Origin: an uncultured Xanthomonas sp.
Lineage (GTDB): Bacteria > Pseudomonadota > Gammaproteobacteria > Xanthomonadales > Xanthomonadaceae
Direction of reading: 5' to 3'
NCBI GenBank assembly: GCA_943912265.1
Contig: CALTTS010000005.1
Location: forward strand, 1 to 64,000
DNA length: 64,000 bases
Position numbers and translations under genes: made by a program. Below are positions 26,713-34,914 of the stretch, one piece after another. Within the stretch, counting starts at the first letter, position 1. Every line of letters begins with the position of its first letter. The notes beneath the pieces were generated by a model. It made no database searches, had not been told where the DNA came from, and saw only the letters and a program-made list of their open reading frames with translations.

Positions 26713-27207
26713 TCAATGCAGCTTCACGGCCATCGACGACAGGGCCTTCAGGTCGCCGAGCACCGGCCGCAGGTCGAGGGCCGGCAGGCCGATGATCGCT
26801 TCGGCGGCGCGGAAGGCCCGCGACATGCCGTCGGCGTGCGCGACCGGTTCGCGGCTCACCGCCGCGGAAGCAGTGACCGCCTGGGCGGACATCGCGGCAC
26901 GTTCGGCGCGCTGTTCGGCGGAGGGGCGCACTTCCACCGTGGCCAGGGTCACGATGCGTTCGCGGGCGGCCTGTTCGGCCGCGATCTGGCGCAGCAGCGC
27001 CGGGTCCGGCCGCACGGTGATGCCGGGCAGGGTGACGATGCCGCTGGCGGCTTCGCGCTCGAGCTGGGCCAACTGATCGGCCGAAGGGCGCACCTGCACC
27101 GTCGTCAGGTCGACGATGGCGGCAGACTGTGCGGCCGCGGCCGGGGAGAACAGGGAGCCGGCCGCCAGGGCGGTGGCGAGGGCAACGCTCAGGGACTGGA
27201 TGTTCAT
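26713..27207 (-). CDS. Exported protein with repeated VTL-x-VRPS motif, function unknown
   Basis: 164 aa with a signal peptide (MNIQSLSVALATALAAGS, cut near AAAAQS). The mature protein holds four copies of a short unit: VDLTTVQVRPSADQL, VTLPGITVRPDPALL, VTLATVEVRPSAEQR and a weaker IGLPALDLRPVLGDL, spaced 20-50 residues apart with Ala/Glu-rich helices between. No family was recognised. The repeats could be short beta-strands or peptide ligands in the periplasm (inference). A perfect 7-bp inverted repeat lies 27 bases upstream of its ATG. Single-gene unit. Confidence 0.7.
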   Translation of the reverse strand: MNIQSLSVALATALAAGSLFSPAAAAQSAAIVDLTTVQVRPSADQLAQLEREAASGIVTLPGITVRPDPALLRQIAAEQAARERIVTLATVEVRPSAEQRAERAAMSAQAVTASAAVSREPVAHADGMSRAFRAAEAIIGLPALDLRPVLGDLKALSSMAVKLH

Positions 27208-27234
27208 GGGAGCCTCTTCGGTGTCGTTGATCAG

Positions 27235-27260
27235 TGGTGTTGTAGTAAAGTAAAACACCA
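27235..27260 (-). promoter_or_regulatory. AT-rich inverted repeat upstream of the repeat protein gene
   Basis: TGGTGTT and AACACCA, perfect seven-base arms around a 12-base AT-rich centre. It stands out from the GC-rich surroundings and is a likely promoter-operator or 5' UTR hairpin. Confidence 0.5.
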
Positions 27261-27604
27261 AACCAGAAAGGGCAAGCACGGCGTGCGATTTGCCTTGGTT
27301 TGTTCAGCACCTGCTCAGAATTCGTGCGGGGCAGGATGTCTTGCACGGAGTGGAGCAGGACCCGTGCCAACGGCATCCAATTGAATCGAAAGGGATTTCA
27401 CCGAAGCGGACGTGTCCGCTGTCCGGACAGGCGGCCGCCGTGCACGCGCCGCGGACGACCGGGCCGGCGGCGCCGGTCGCCGGGATCGGTGCCACCGGCC
27501 CGCGGGATCTGCCCCGGCCCGCCGCCATGGCTTGTGGCCCAATCGCGCGCGGGCGCGGGGGCATACCATCAGCGATCCACCCGCATCCTTCACAGGAGTG
27601 TCCG
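27261..27604. other. Non-coding stretch before the M16 peptidase gene
   Basis: About 340 bases with no credible gene. It holds two adjacent palindromes (27405-27429), a GC-rich block, and a short leader with ACAGGAGTG before the peptidase ATG. TACCAT near 27564 is a possible -10. Confidence 0.45.
27405..27429. repeat. Two adjacent palindromes
   Basis: AGCGGAC-GT-GTCCGCT (27405-27420) directly abuts TGTCCGGACA (27420-27429); both are perfect dyads. The shared GTCCG core suggests one DNA-binding dimer with two sites. No known regulator consensus was matched. Confidence 0.45.
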
Positions 27605-30463
27605 ATGTCCTTCCCGATCAGGCCGCGCGCGGCCGTCCTCTCCCTGGCACTGGCCACCGCGCTCGGCGGCGTCGCCTTCCACCCGGAGGCCGCCGCGGCC
27701 ACCGCACCGGCCGGCGTCGGCGTGGACATCCCGTACGAGACCTTCACCCTGCCCAACGGCCTGCGGGTGGTGGTGCACACCGACCGCAAGGCGCCGATCG
27801 TCGCGGTCAACCTCTGGTACCACGTGGGCAGCAAGGACGAGCCAGCCGGGCGCACCGGCTTCGCGCACCTGTTCGAGCACCTGATGTTCAACGGCTCGGA
27901 GAACCACAAGGGCGAGTTCTTCGAACCGTTCGAGCTGGTCGGCGCCACCAACCAGAACGGCACCACCAACCAGGACCGCACCAACTATTTCGAGAACGTG
28001 CCCACCACCGCGCTGGACATGGCGCTGTGGATGGAGTCCGACCGCATGGGCCACCTGCTCGGCGCGATCGACCAGGCCACCCTCGACGAGCAGCGCGGCG
28101 TGGTGCAGAACGAGAAGCGCCAGGGCGAGAACCAGCCCTACGGCCAGGTGTGGGAAAAGCTGACCCGGGCGATGTACCCGGTCAGCCACCCGTACCACCA
28201 CAGCGTCATCGGCTCGATGAACGACCTCAACGCCGCCACCCTGGACGACGTGAAGACCTGGTTCCGCACCTGGTACGGCCCGAACAACGCGGTGCTGGTG
28301 CTGGCCGGCGACATCGACGCGGCCACCGCGCGGGAGAAGGTGGCCCGGTACTTCGGCGACATCCCGGCCACGCCGACGATGGCCCAGCCGAAGGTCGACC
28401 CGGCCCGGCACGCCGCCGACACCCGCGAGACCATGCAGGACAAGGTGCCGGCCACGCGCATCTACCGCGTCTGGAACGTGGCCCAGGTGGGCACGGCCGA
28501 CATCGACCGGCTGCAGCTGCTGGCGCAGGTGCTGGGCGGCAGCAAGGCCTCGCGCCTGGACAAGCGCCTGCTCCACGGCGACAAGCTGGTGGACAGCATC
28601 TCCGCGGGCGTGGACGCCTCCCAGCTCGGTTCGGGCTTCATCGTCATGGCCACCGTGAAGAACGGCGTCGACCCGGCCCGGGTGGAGGCGGCCATCGACG
28701 AGGAAGTGAAGAAGCTCGTCGCCGAAGGCCCCGGCGCCGCCGAACTGGCGCAGGCGCAGACGGTGATGCGCGCCTCGTTCATCCGCGGCATCGAGCGCAT
28801 CGGCGGTTTCGGCGGCAAGGCCGACGCGCTGGCCGAATGCACCGTCTACACCGGTGACCCGGGCTGCTTCCGCGAAACGCTGAAGAACTGGGCCGAGGCC
28901 ACGCCGGCGGTGCTCCAGGCCACCGCCGGCAAGTGGCTGGCCACCGGCAGCCACACGCTGGTGGTCGAGCCGGGCGAGCGCACCCCGCTGGCCGAGGAGC
29001 CCTCGGTCACCCCGGCGCCGTTCACGCTGCCGGCGGCGGACCCGAAATACCGCACCCTGGCCAGCACCGTGGACCGCGCCAAGGGCGTGCAGGTGCCCAC
29101 CGAATTCCCCGAGCTGAAATTCCCGGTGCTGCAGCACGCCACGTTGAAGAACGGCACCAAGGTGATCCTGGCCGAACGCCACGACATCCCGGTGGTGCAG
29201 TTCAGCTACGAGTTCCGCCGCGGCGCCGCCGCCGACCCGGCCGGCAAGCTGGGCCTGGCCTCGTTCGCGATGAACATGCTCGACGAAGGTGCCGGTCCGC
29301 TCGATTCGCTGGCTTTCGCCAATGCGGTCGAGTCCGAGGGCGCCGTGGTCAAGGCCGGCGCCTCGCTGGACGGCAGCAACGTGTACCTGTCGGCGCTGAA
29401 GGAAAACCTCGACCCGTCGCTGGACCTGTACGCGGACATGCTGCGCGCGCCGCGCTTCGACCCGGCCGACATCGACCGGGTCAAGGCCACCACCATCGCC
29501 GGCATCAAGCAGGAGAAGGCCCGCCCGAACGGGGCCGCGCTGCGCGTGCTGCCGCCGCTGCTGTACGGCACCGGCCACCCGTACGCGATCCCGTTCAGCG
29601 GCAGCGGCACCGAGGCCGGCGTGGCGAGCCTGACCCGCGCCGACCTGGCCGGCTTCGAGCGGGCCGGCCTGCGGCCGGAAAGCGCCACCCTGATCGTCGC
29701 TGGCGACACCACGCTGAAGGAGATCGTGCCGCTGCTGGACAAGCACTTCGGCGACTGGAAGGGCGAAGGCGCCGCGCCGGCCGCGCTGAAGCTGGCCGAG
29801 GTGGCGCGTCCGGCCCGGCCGCGCGTGTACCTGATCGACCAGCCCGGTGCGGTGCAGGCCACCATCTTCGCCGGCGAGCTGGTGCCGTCCACCGGCGACG
29901 CCGGCGCGGTGAAGTTCGACATCGCCAACTCGGTGCTCGGCGGCGAGTTCTCCTCGCGCCTGAACATGAACCTGCGCGAGGACAAGCACTGGGCCTACGG
30001 CGCCTACAGCTTCACCAACGACGCGGTCGGCCAGCGCCCGTGGCTGGCGTTCGCGCCGGTGCAGATCGACAGGACCGCCGATTCGCTGAAGGAGATGGAC
30101 CGCGAGTTCGTCCGCTATTTCGGCGGCCAGGCGCCGGCCACCGCGCAGGAAGTGGCCAAGATCCAGGCCACCGAGATCCGCAGCCTGCCCGGTGCCTACG
30201 AAACCGCCGTTTCGGTGATGAACACCGTCAGCGGCATCGTCAAGTACGGCCGCCCGGACGACTGGGTGTTCAAGCGCAAGGCCGAGATCGAGGCACTGAC
30301 GCCGGAGCAGGTGAAGGCGGCCGCCGCCACGATCGACCCGGGCAGGCTCGTCTGGGTGGTGGTGGGCGACCTGAAGCAGATCGAGCAGCCGGTGCGCGCG
30401 CTGGGCCTGGGCGAGGTCAGCATCGTCGATGCCGACGGCCAGCCGGCCGCGGCCAGGCCCTGA
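27605..30463 (+). CDS. M16 family zinc metallopeptidase, two-domain, exported
   Basis: 952 aa with a signal peptide (ends AAAATA). It has the pitrilysin-type active site HLFEH (HxxEH) in FAHLFEHLMFNGSENHKGE, and the downstream Glu in LDEQRGVVQNEKRQGENQP. The second half (from about residue 500) repeats the fold without the zinc site (KVILAERHDIPVVQFSYEFRRGAA in part), the usual clam-shell layout of fused M16 proteins. It probably degrades peptides in the periplasm. An ACAGGAG site precedes the ATG. The DUF4156 lipoprotein gene follows in the same direction after 113 bases. Confidence 0.92.
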   Translation: MSFPIRPRAAVLSLALATALGGVAFHPEAAAATAPAGVGVDIPYETFTLPNGLRVVVHTDRKAPIVAVNLWYHVGSKDEPAGRTGFAHLFEHLMFNGSENHKGEFFEPFELVGATNQNGTTNQDRTNYFENVPTTALDMALWMESDRMGHLLGAIDQATLDEQRGVVQNEKRQGENQPYGQVWEKLTRAMYPVSHPYHHSVIGSMNDLNAATLDDVKTWFRTWYGPNNAVLVLAGDIDAATAREKVARYFGDIPATPTMAQPKVDPARHAADTRETMQDKVPATRIYRVWNVAQVGTADIDRLQLLAQVLGGSKASRLDKRLLHGDKLVDSISAGVDASQLGSGFIVMATVKNGVDPARVEAAIDEEVKKLVAEGPGAAELAQAQTVMRASFIRGIERIGGFGGKADALAECTVYTGDPGCFRETLKNWAEATPAVLQATAGKWLATGSHTLVVEPGERTPLAEEPSVTPAPFTLPAADPKYRTLASTVDRAKGVQVPTEFPELKFPVLQHATLKNGTKVILAERHDIPVVQFSYEFRRGAAADPAGKLGLASFAMNMLDEGAGPLDSLAFANAVESEGAVVKAGASLDGSNVYLSALKENLDPSLDLYADMLRAPRFDPADIDRVKATTIAGIKQEKARPNGAALRVLPPLLYGTGHPYAIPFSGSGTEAGVASLTRADLAGFERAGLRPESATLIVAGDTTLKEIVPLLDKHFGDWKGEGAAPAALKLAEVARPARPRVYLIDQPGAVQATIFAGELVPSTGDAGAVKFDIANSVLGGEFSSRLNMNLREDKHWAYGAYSFTNDAVGQRPWLAFAPVQIDRTADSLKEMDREFVRYFGGQAPATAQEVAKIQATEIRSLPGAYETAVSVMNTVSGIVKYGRPDDWVFKRKAEIEALTPEQVKAAAATIDPGRLVWVVVGDLKQIEQPVRALGLGEVSIVDADGQPAAARP

Positions 30464-30576
30464 CCGTGCACGGCGCTCCCCGGCCCGTCCCGTGCGGGGC
30501 GGCCGGGGACGTGTTCATTGCCCATCCCGCGCCCGCGCCGCACAATGCGGGCGCTTTCCCTGCACCGGAGCCCGTG

Positions 30577-30900
30577 ATGCGCCTGTCCGCCGTTTTCGTT
30601 CTCGTCCCCGCCGTCCTGCTGTCGGCCTGCACCTGGGTGCCGATGGAGCCGCAGGGGCGCGGCGTGCAGGTGATTGCCGCCGGCCCGGTCCCGGCCGGCT
30701 GCCAGAAGCGCGGCGAGGTGTCGGTGTCGGTCAAGGACAAGGTCGGCTTCTATCGCCGCGACCCGCTCAAGGTGAAGGACGAGCTGGAAACCCTGGCCCG
30801 CAACGAGGCCGCCACCGTGCCGGCCAACACCGTGCAGCCGCTGGACCAGCCCTACAACGGCAGCCAGCGCTACGCCGCGCTGGATTGCCCGCGCCGCTGA
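30577..30900 (+). CDS. DUF4156 family lipoprotein
   Basis: 107 aa with a lipobox (VPAVLLSAC). The mature region has the DUF4156 pattern: a Cys after a short strand (VPAGCQKRGEVSVSV), then DELETLARNEAATVPANTVQPL and a final LDCP. Small envelope lipoproteins of this group include relatives of RcsF-like sensors, but the role is unknown. A CACAAT box at 30540-30545 could be its -10, with CACCGGAG as ribosome site. Confidence 0.8.
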   Translation: MRLSAVFVLVPAVLLSACTWVPMEPQGRGVQVIAAGPVPAGCQKRGEVSVSVKDKVGFYRRDPLKVKDELETLARNEAATVPANTVQPLDQPYNGSQRYAALDCPRR

Positions 30901-30975
30901 GGCCGGAAAGCCCGGCCGCAGGCCGCCGCCCCACGGCGATGCCGGGTGCGGGATGCGCCGGGAGGCCGCGGGCGA

Positions 30976-30981
30976 TAGAAT
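30976..30981 (+). promoter_or_regulatory. Possible -10 box of oleA
   Basis: TAGAAT about 40 bases before the oleA ATG in the gap after the DUF4156 gene. No clear -35. Confidence 0.4.
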
Positions 30982-31021
30982 CGGCGACCTTTGCCTCCCA
31001 ATTCCCATCCGGCGCAGTTCG

Positions 31022-32038
31022 ATGATCTTCAAGAACGTCTCCATCGCGGGACTGGCGCACGTCGATGCGCCGCACACGCTCACTTCCGACGAAATCAACG
31101 AACGGCTCAAGCCGACCATGCAGCGGCTGGGCATCAAGACCGACGTGCTCAACGACATCGTCGGCGTGCACGAGCGCCGTCTGTGGGACGACGAAACCCA
31201 GGCTTCCGACGCCGCCACGATGGCCGCGAAGAAGGCGCTCGCCGATGCCGGCGTGGATGCCGGCAAGGTCGGCCTGCTGGTCAACACCTCGGTCAGCCGC
31301 GACTTCCTGGAGCCGTCCACCGCCAGCATCGTCTGCGGCAACCTCGGCGTGTCCGACTTCTGCCAGACCTTCGACGTGGCCAATGCCTGCCTGGCCTTCA
31401 TCAACGGCATGGACATCGCCGCGCGGATGATCGAGCACGGCGACATCGACTACGCGCTGGTGGTGGACGGCGAAACCGCCAACCTCGCCTACCACAAGAC
31501 CCTGGACCGCCTGAGCTCGCCGGAGGCCACCGAGGAGCAGTTCCGCAACGAACTGGCCACCCTGACCCTGGGCTGCGGCGCCGCCGCGATGGTGCTGGCC
31601 CGCCGCGAACTGGCGCCGGAGGCCCCGTCGTACAAGGGCGGCGTCACCCGCTCGGCCACCGAGTGGAACACCCTGTGCCGCGGCAACCTGGACCGCATGG
31701 TCACCGACACCAAGATGCTGCTGATCGAGGGCATGAAGCTGGCGCAGAAGACCTTCGTCGCCGCCCGCCAGGCGCTGGGCTGGGCCGCCGGCGAACTGGA
31801 CCAGTTCGTCATGCACCAGGTCAGCCAGGTGCACACCAAGGCCTTCATCAAGGCCTTCGACATCGACCCGAAGAAGGTGATGACCATCTTCGGCGAGCAT
31901 GGCAACATCGGCCCGGCCTCGGTGCCGATCGTGCTGAGCAAGCTCAAGGAACTGGGCAAGCTGAAGAAGGGCGACCGCATCGCCCTGCTCGGCATCGGCT
32001 CGGGCCTGAACTGCTCGATGGCCGAAGTGGTGTGGTGA
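31022..32038 (+). CDS. oleA: OleA, long-chain acyl-CoA head-to-head condensing thiolase
   Basis: 338 aa thiolase-superfamily enzyme. It joins two fatty acyl-CoAs by a non-decarboxylative Claisen condensation to a 2-alkyl-3-ketoacid, the first step of long-chain olefin or beta-lactone synthesis. Nucleophile Cys123 lies in FDVANACLAFINGMD, the base Glu97 in DFLEPSTASIVCG and His265 in QFVMHQVSQVH; these align with Cys143, Glu117 and His285 of the tagged X. campestris enzyme. GNIGPASVPIVLSKL and GSGLNCSMAEVVW are also typical. oleB, oleC and oleD are further downstream, but oleB is displaced by more than 5 kb of inserted genes. Confidence 0.95.
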   Translation: MIFKNVSIAGLAHVDAPHTLTSDEINERLKPTMQRLGIKTDVLNDIVGVHERRLWDDETQASDAATMAAKKALADAGVDAGKVGLLVNTSVSRDFLEPSTASIVCGNLGVSDFCQTFDVANACLAFINGMDIAARMIEHGDIDYALVVDGETANLAYHKTLDRLSSPEATEEQFRNELATLTLGCGAAAMVLARRELAPEAPSYKGGVTRSATEWNTLCRGNLDRMVTDTKMLLIEGMKLAQKTFVAARQALGWAAGELDQFVMHQVSQVHTKAFIKAFDIDPKKVMTIFGEHGNIGPASVPIVLSKLKELGKLKKGDRIALLGIGSGLNCSMAEVVW

Positions 32039-32069
32039 CGCGTTGGCCCGGCCAGAGCGTGCCGGGCAT

Positions 32070-32131
32070 ACGTGTTAAATAAATTGCATTTTTAGTACAC
32101 GTATTGGCATCATGTTTGTTCGCAGAACATG
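32070..32131 (+). promoter_or_regulatory. AT-rich control region of the Fic/type III R-M module
   Basis: The stretch between oleA and fic is sharply AT-rich (32075-32097). ACGTGT at 32070-32075 and ACACGT at 32097-32102 form an outer inverted repeat, and CATGTT (32111-32116) and AACATG (32126-32131) a second perfect one just before the fic start. They are candidate operators for the winged helix of Fic itself (inference). The region also marks the left edge of the insertion. Confidence 0.5.
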
Positions 32132-32144
32132 AGACAGCGCGACC

Positions 32145-33272
32145 ATGGGCAACGCCTCAGGGTTTGTCCCGCAGCAGCCTTATAACGACCTCCCGCCGCT
32201 TCCGCCTGCGGGAGACATCGAAACCAAGGACCTGTTGAAGGCCTGCATCACGGCCCGGACGGCCTTGGCGGAGTTGAAGCAGGCCACGGCGCTGCTGCCA
32301 AATCCGACGGTGCTGATCAACACCATCCCGATTCTGGAAGCGCAAGCCAGTTCTGAGATCGAGAACATCGTCACCACCACGGACGATCTGTTCCGTTACG
32401 CCGATGATCAGGACAAGGCACAGCATCCGGCGACCAAAGAGGCGCTGCGTTACCGCAGTGCACTTTACGAAGGCTTCCAATCGCTCGGGCACCGCCCTCT
32501 TTGCACGGAGACGGCGATTGCCGTCTGCAGCCGCATCAAGGCCGTGCAGATGCAGATCAGGCGCGTACCCGGCACGGCATTGGCCAATGACCAGACACAA
32601 CAGGTCATCTATACCCCGCCGGTCGGGGAGTCATTGCTGCGCGACAAACTCGCCAACTGGGAGCACTTCATCCATGACCACACCGAAATCGACCCATTGA
32701 TCCGCATGGTGGTGGCGCATTACCAGTTCGAAGCGATCCATCCGTTCACCGATGGCAATGGCCGCACCGGACGCGTGCTGAATCTGTTGATGCTGATCGA
32801 GCAAGGCTTGCTGGACCTGCCCGTGCTTTATCTGTCGCGCTACATCATCCGCCACCGCACCGATTATTACCGGCTGCTGCTCGAAGTCACGCGGCAGGGC
32901 AACTGGTCGGACTGGATCCGTTACATGCTGGCAGCCATTGCCGAGACGGCTGCCTGGACCACCGCCAAGATCCATGCGATCTGCGGGTTGGAGGCCCAGG
33001 CGCGCGAGCACATCCGCGAACACGCCCCCAAGGCCTACAGCCGCGAGCTGGTGGAGGTGATCTTCAACCAGCCGTACTGCCGCATCCAGAACGTGGTGGA
33101 TGGCATCGGCGTCACCCGGCAGACCGCAGCGCGCCACCTGAAGGAACTGGTGCAGATCGGGGTACTGGCCGAACAACGCCTGGGCAAGGAAAAACTGTTC
33201 CTGCACCCGGCATTCCTGCGCCTGCTGTCCAGTGACGATCACGGCCTGCCGGCCTATCGGCGACAGGCCTGA
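32145..33272 (+). CDS. Fic family AMPylase with inhibitory helix and winged helix-turn-helix
   Basis: 375 aa. The Fic core motif HPFTDGNGRTGR starts at His199; its family transfers AMP from ATP to hydroxyl groups on target proteins. The N-terminal domain carries SSEIEN at residues 69-74, matching the (S/T)xxxE(G/N) inhibitory helix, so this is an autoinhibited class II Fic like Shewanella SoFic. Residues about 300-375 form a winged helix (IQNVVDGIGVTRQTAARHLKELV in part), suggesting DNA binding and self-control. The target is unknown. It is first in a three-gene run with mod (16-base gap) and res. Its GC content is visibly below that of neighbouring ole genes. Confidence 0.9.
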   Translation: MGNASGFVPQQPYNDLPPLPPAGDIETKDLLKACITARTALAELKQATALLPNPTVLINTIPILEAQASSEIENIVTTTDDLFRYADDQDKAQHPATKEALRYRSALYEGFQSLGHRPLCTETAIAVCSRIKAVQMQIRRVPGTALANDQTQQVIYTPPVGESLLRDKLANWEHFIHDHTEIDPLIRMVVAHYQFEAIHPFTDGNGRTGRVLNLLMLIEQGLLDLPVLYLSRYIIRHRTDYYRLLLEVTRQGNWSDWIRYMLAAIAETAAWTTAKIHAICGLEAQAREHIREHAPKAYSRELVEVIFNQPYCRIQNVVDGIGVTRQTAARHLKELVQIGVLAEQRLGKEKLFLHPAFLRLLSSDDHGLPAYRRQA

Positions 33273-33288
33273 ACAACGGATCCCCGCC

Positions 33289-34911
33289 ATGAGCACCAAG
33301 TACGACCATCTGGAGCGCGATGCGCTGATCCGCCTGCTGCAGCGCCGCGATGCCGAGCGCCAGCTGGGGCTGGTGTGGGAGCGCGACGAGATCGAGGCCG
33401 ACGCCGCGCTCAACGACGATTACGTGGCACTGGACCTGGATGCCGGCCTGAGCCATGGCGATGCGCCCTGGGGCAACCTGATCATCGAGGGCGACAATTA
33501 CGACGCCCTGCGCGCCCTGCGCATGACCCACAAGGGCGCCATCCGCTGCATCTACATCGACCCGCCGTACAACACCGGCAACCGCGACTTCGTCTACAAC
33601 GACCGCTTCGTCGACAAGACCCACCGCTTCCGCCATTCGCTGTGGCTGGAGTTCATGTACCGGCGCCTGCAGCTGGCCAAGGAGCTGCTGGCCGACGATG
33701 GCGTGATCTTCGTCAGCATCGACGACAACGAGCTGTTCCGGCTGGGGATGCTGATGGATCGTGTGTTCGGTGAGGACAACTGGATTCAAACGCTGATCTG
33801 GAAGAAATCCTACGGTGGTGGTGCAAAAGCTAAGCATGTTGTCGGACTGCACGAATATGTACTGTGTTTTGCTAAACAGAAGGGTTTGATCGGGAGGATC
33901 GAGCTGCCGCCTGATCCGAAGGTTCTCAAGTACTACAAATTCCGTGATGAGAAATTTGAAAGGCGTGGCCCATACCGCTTACAGCCGTTGGCGACGAACA
34001 GCATGGATATGCGAGAAAATCTTCGTTATCCGATTCCGTACAACGGTGAGGAAGTTTGGCCCGCTAGGCAATGGCAATGGTCGCGTGAGCGTGTGATGGC
34101 CGCTCTTGAGGATGATGGGTTGGTTTTTACCAATAAAGGCGGCGAATGGACAATCAACTACAAACAGTACCTTCTGGATGAGAATGGTAACGGGCGCGGA
34201 GCGAAGCCGTACTCAATCATTGAGGGGCCGTACACGCAGGAAGGTACCGGTGAAGTTCGAGACATTCTGGGTGATGGGAAAGCATTTTCTTTCCCGAAGC
34301 CGAGTGGCGTGATCGCGCATCTCATTTCGTACCTGCCGACCGATACACTTGTTCTGGATTTCTTCGCAGGCTCTGGCACCACAGCCCACGCTGTCGCCAA
34401 ACTCAACGCCGAAGATGGTGGCAACCGCAAGTTCATCCTGGTCTCCAGCACCGAGGCCACCGAGGACGCGCCGGACAAGAACCTGTGCCGCGATGTCTGC
34501 GCCCAGCGCGTGCGCCGGGTGCTGGGCGGCTACACCAATGCCAAGGGCGAGGCGGTGGCCGGGCTGGGCGGCGGCTTTGCGTACTTGCGCGCACGGCGCA
34601 TCCCCAGGCACCGCCTGGCGCTGAAGCTGGACCACGGCGAAGTCTGGAATGCACTGCAGCTGCTGCATGGTCTGCCGCTGTCGGCCTGGCCTGCCGGCGG
34701 CTTTGCCGCCGAGGGCAACATGGCCTATCTGGCCGATTTCCACACCGCCCACGTGCAGCGCCTGCGCGACTGGCTGGACGCGCGCGGCGAGCTGGCCGGC
34801 ACGCTCTACAGCTGGTCGCCGGCCCGCGTGGCCGAATCGCTGGGTGCGCAGGCCGAGCGTCTGAATTGCCTGCCGCTGCCGCAGCACCTGCGCGAACGAT
34901 TTGGACGCTGA
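33289..34911 (+). CDS. Type III restriction-modification methyltransferase (Mod)
   Basis: 540 aa N6-adenine DNA methyltransferase of the beta class. Catalytic motif IV DPPYNTG begins at residue 91 and the SAM-binding motif I DFFAGSGTT at residue 357, the order expected for type III Mod; the target recognition domain lies between. That middle part (33781-34380) has about 50% GC by hand count, against over 70% in the C-terminal third, so it looks imported separately. Mod sets sequence specificity and methylates one strand; with Res it cuts unmodified DNA. The gene is intact. Recognition sequence not predictable. Confidence 0.92.
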   Translation: MSTKYDHLERDALIRLLQRRDAERQLGLVWERDEIEADAALNDDYVALDLDAGLSHGDAPWGNLIIEGDNYDALRALRMTHKGAIRCIYIDPPYNTGNRDFVYNDRFVDKTHRFRHSLWLEFMYRRLQLAKELLADDGVIFVSIDDNELFRLGMLMDRVFGEDNWIQTLIWKKSYGGGAKAKHVVGLHEYVLCFAKQKGLIGRIELPPDPKVLKYYKFRDEKFERRGPYRLQPLATNSMDMRENLRYPIPYNGEEVWPARQWQWSRERVMAALEDDGLVFTNKGGEWTINYKQYLLDENGNGRGAKPYSIIEGPYTQEGTGEVRDILGDGKAFSFPKPSGVIAHLISYLPTDTLVLDFFAGSGTTAHAVAKLNAEDGGNRKFILVSSTEATEDAPDKNLCRDVCAQRVRRVLGGYTNAKGEAVAGLGGGFAYLRARRIPRHRLALKLDHGEVWNALQLLHGLPLSAWPAGGFAAEGNMAYLADFHTAHVQRLRDWLDARGELAGTLYSWSPARVAESLGAQAERLNCLPLPQHLRERFGR

Positions 34912-34914
34912 CCG

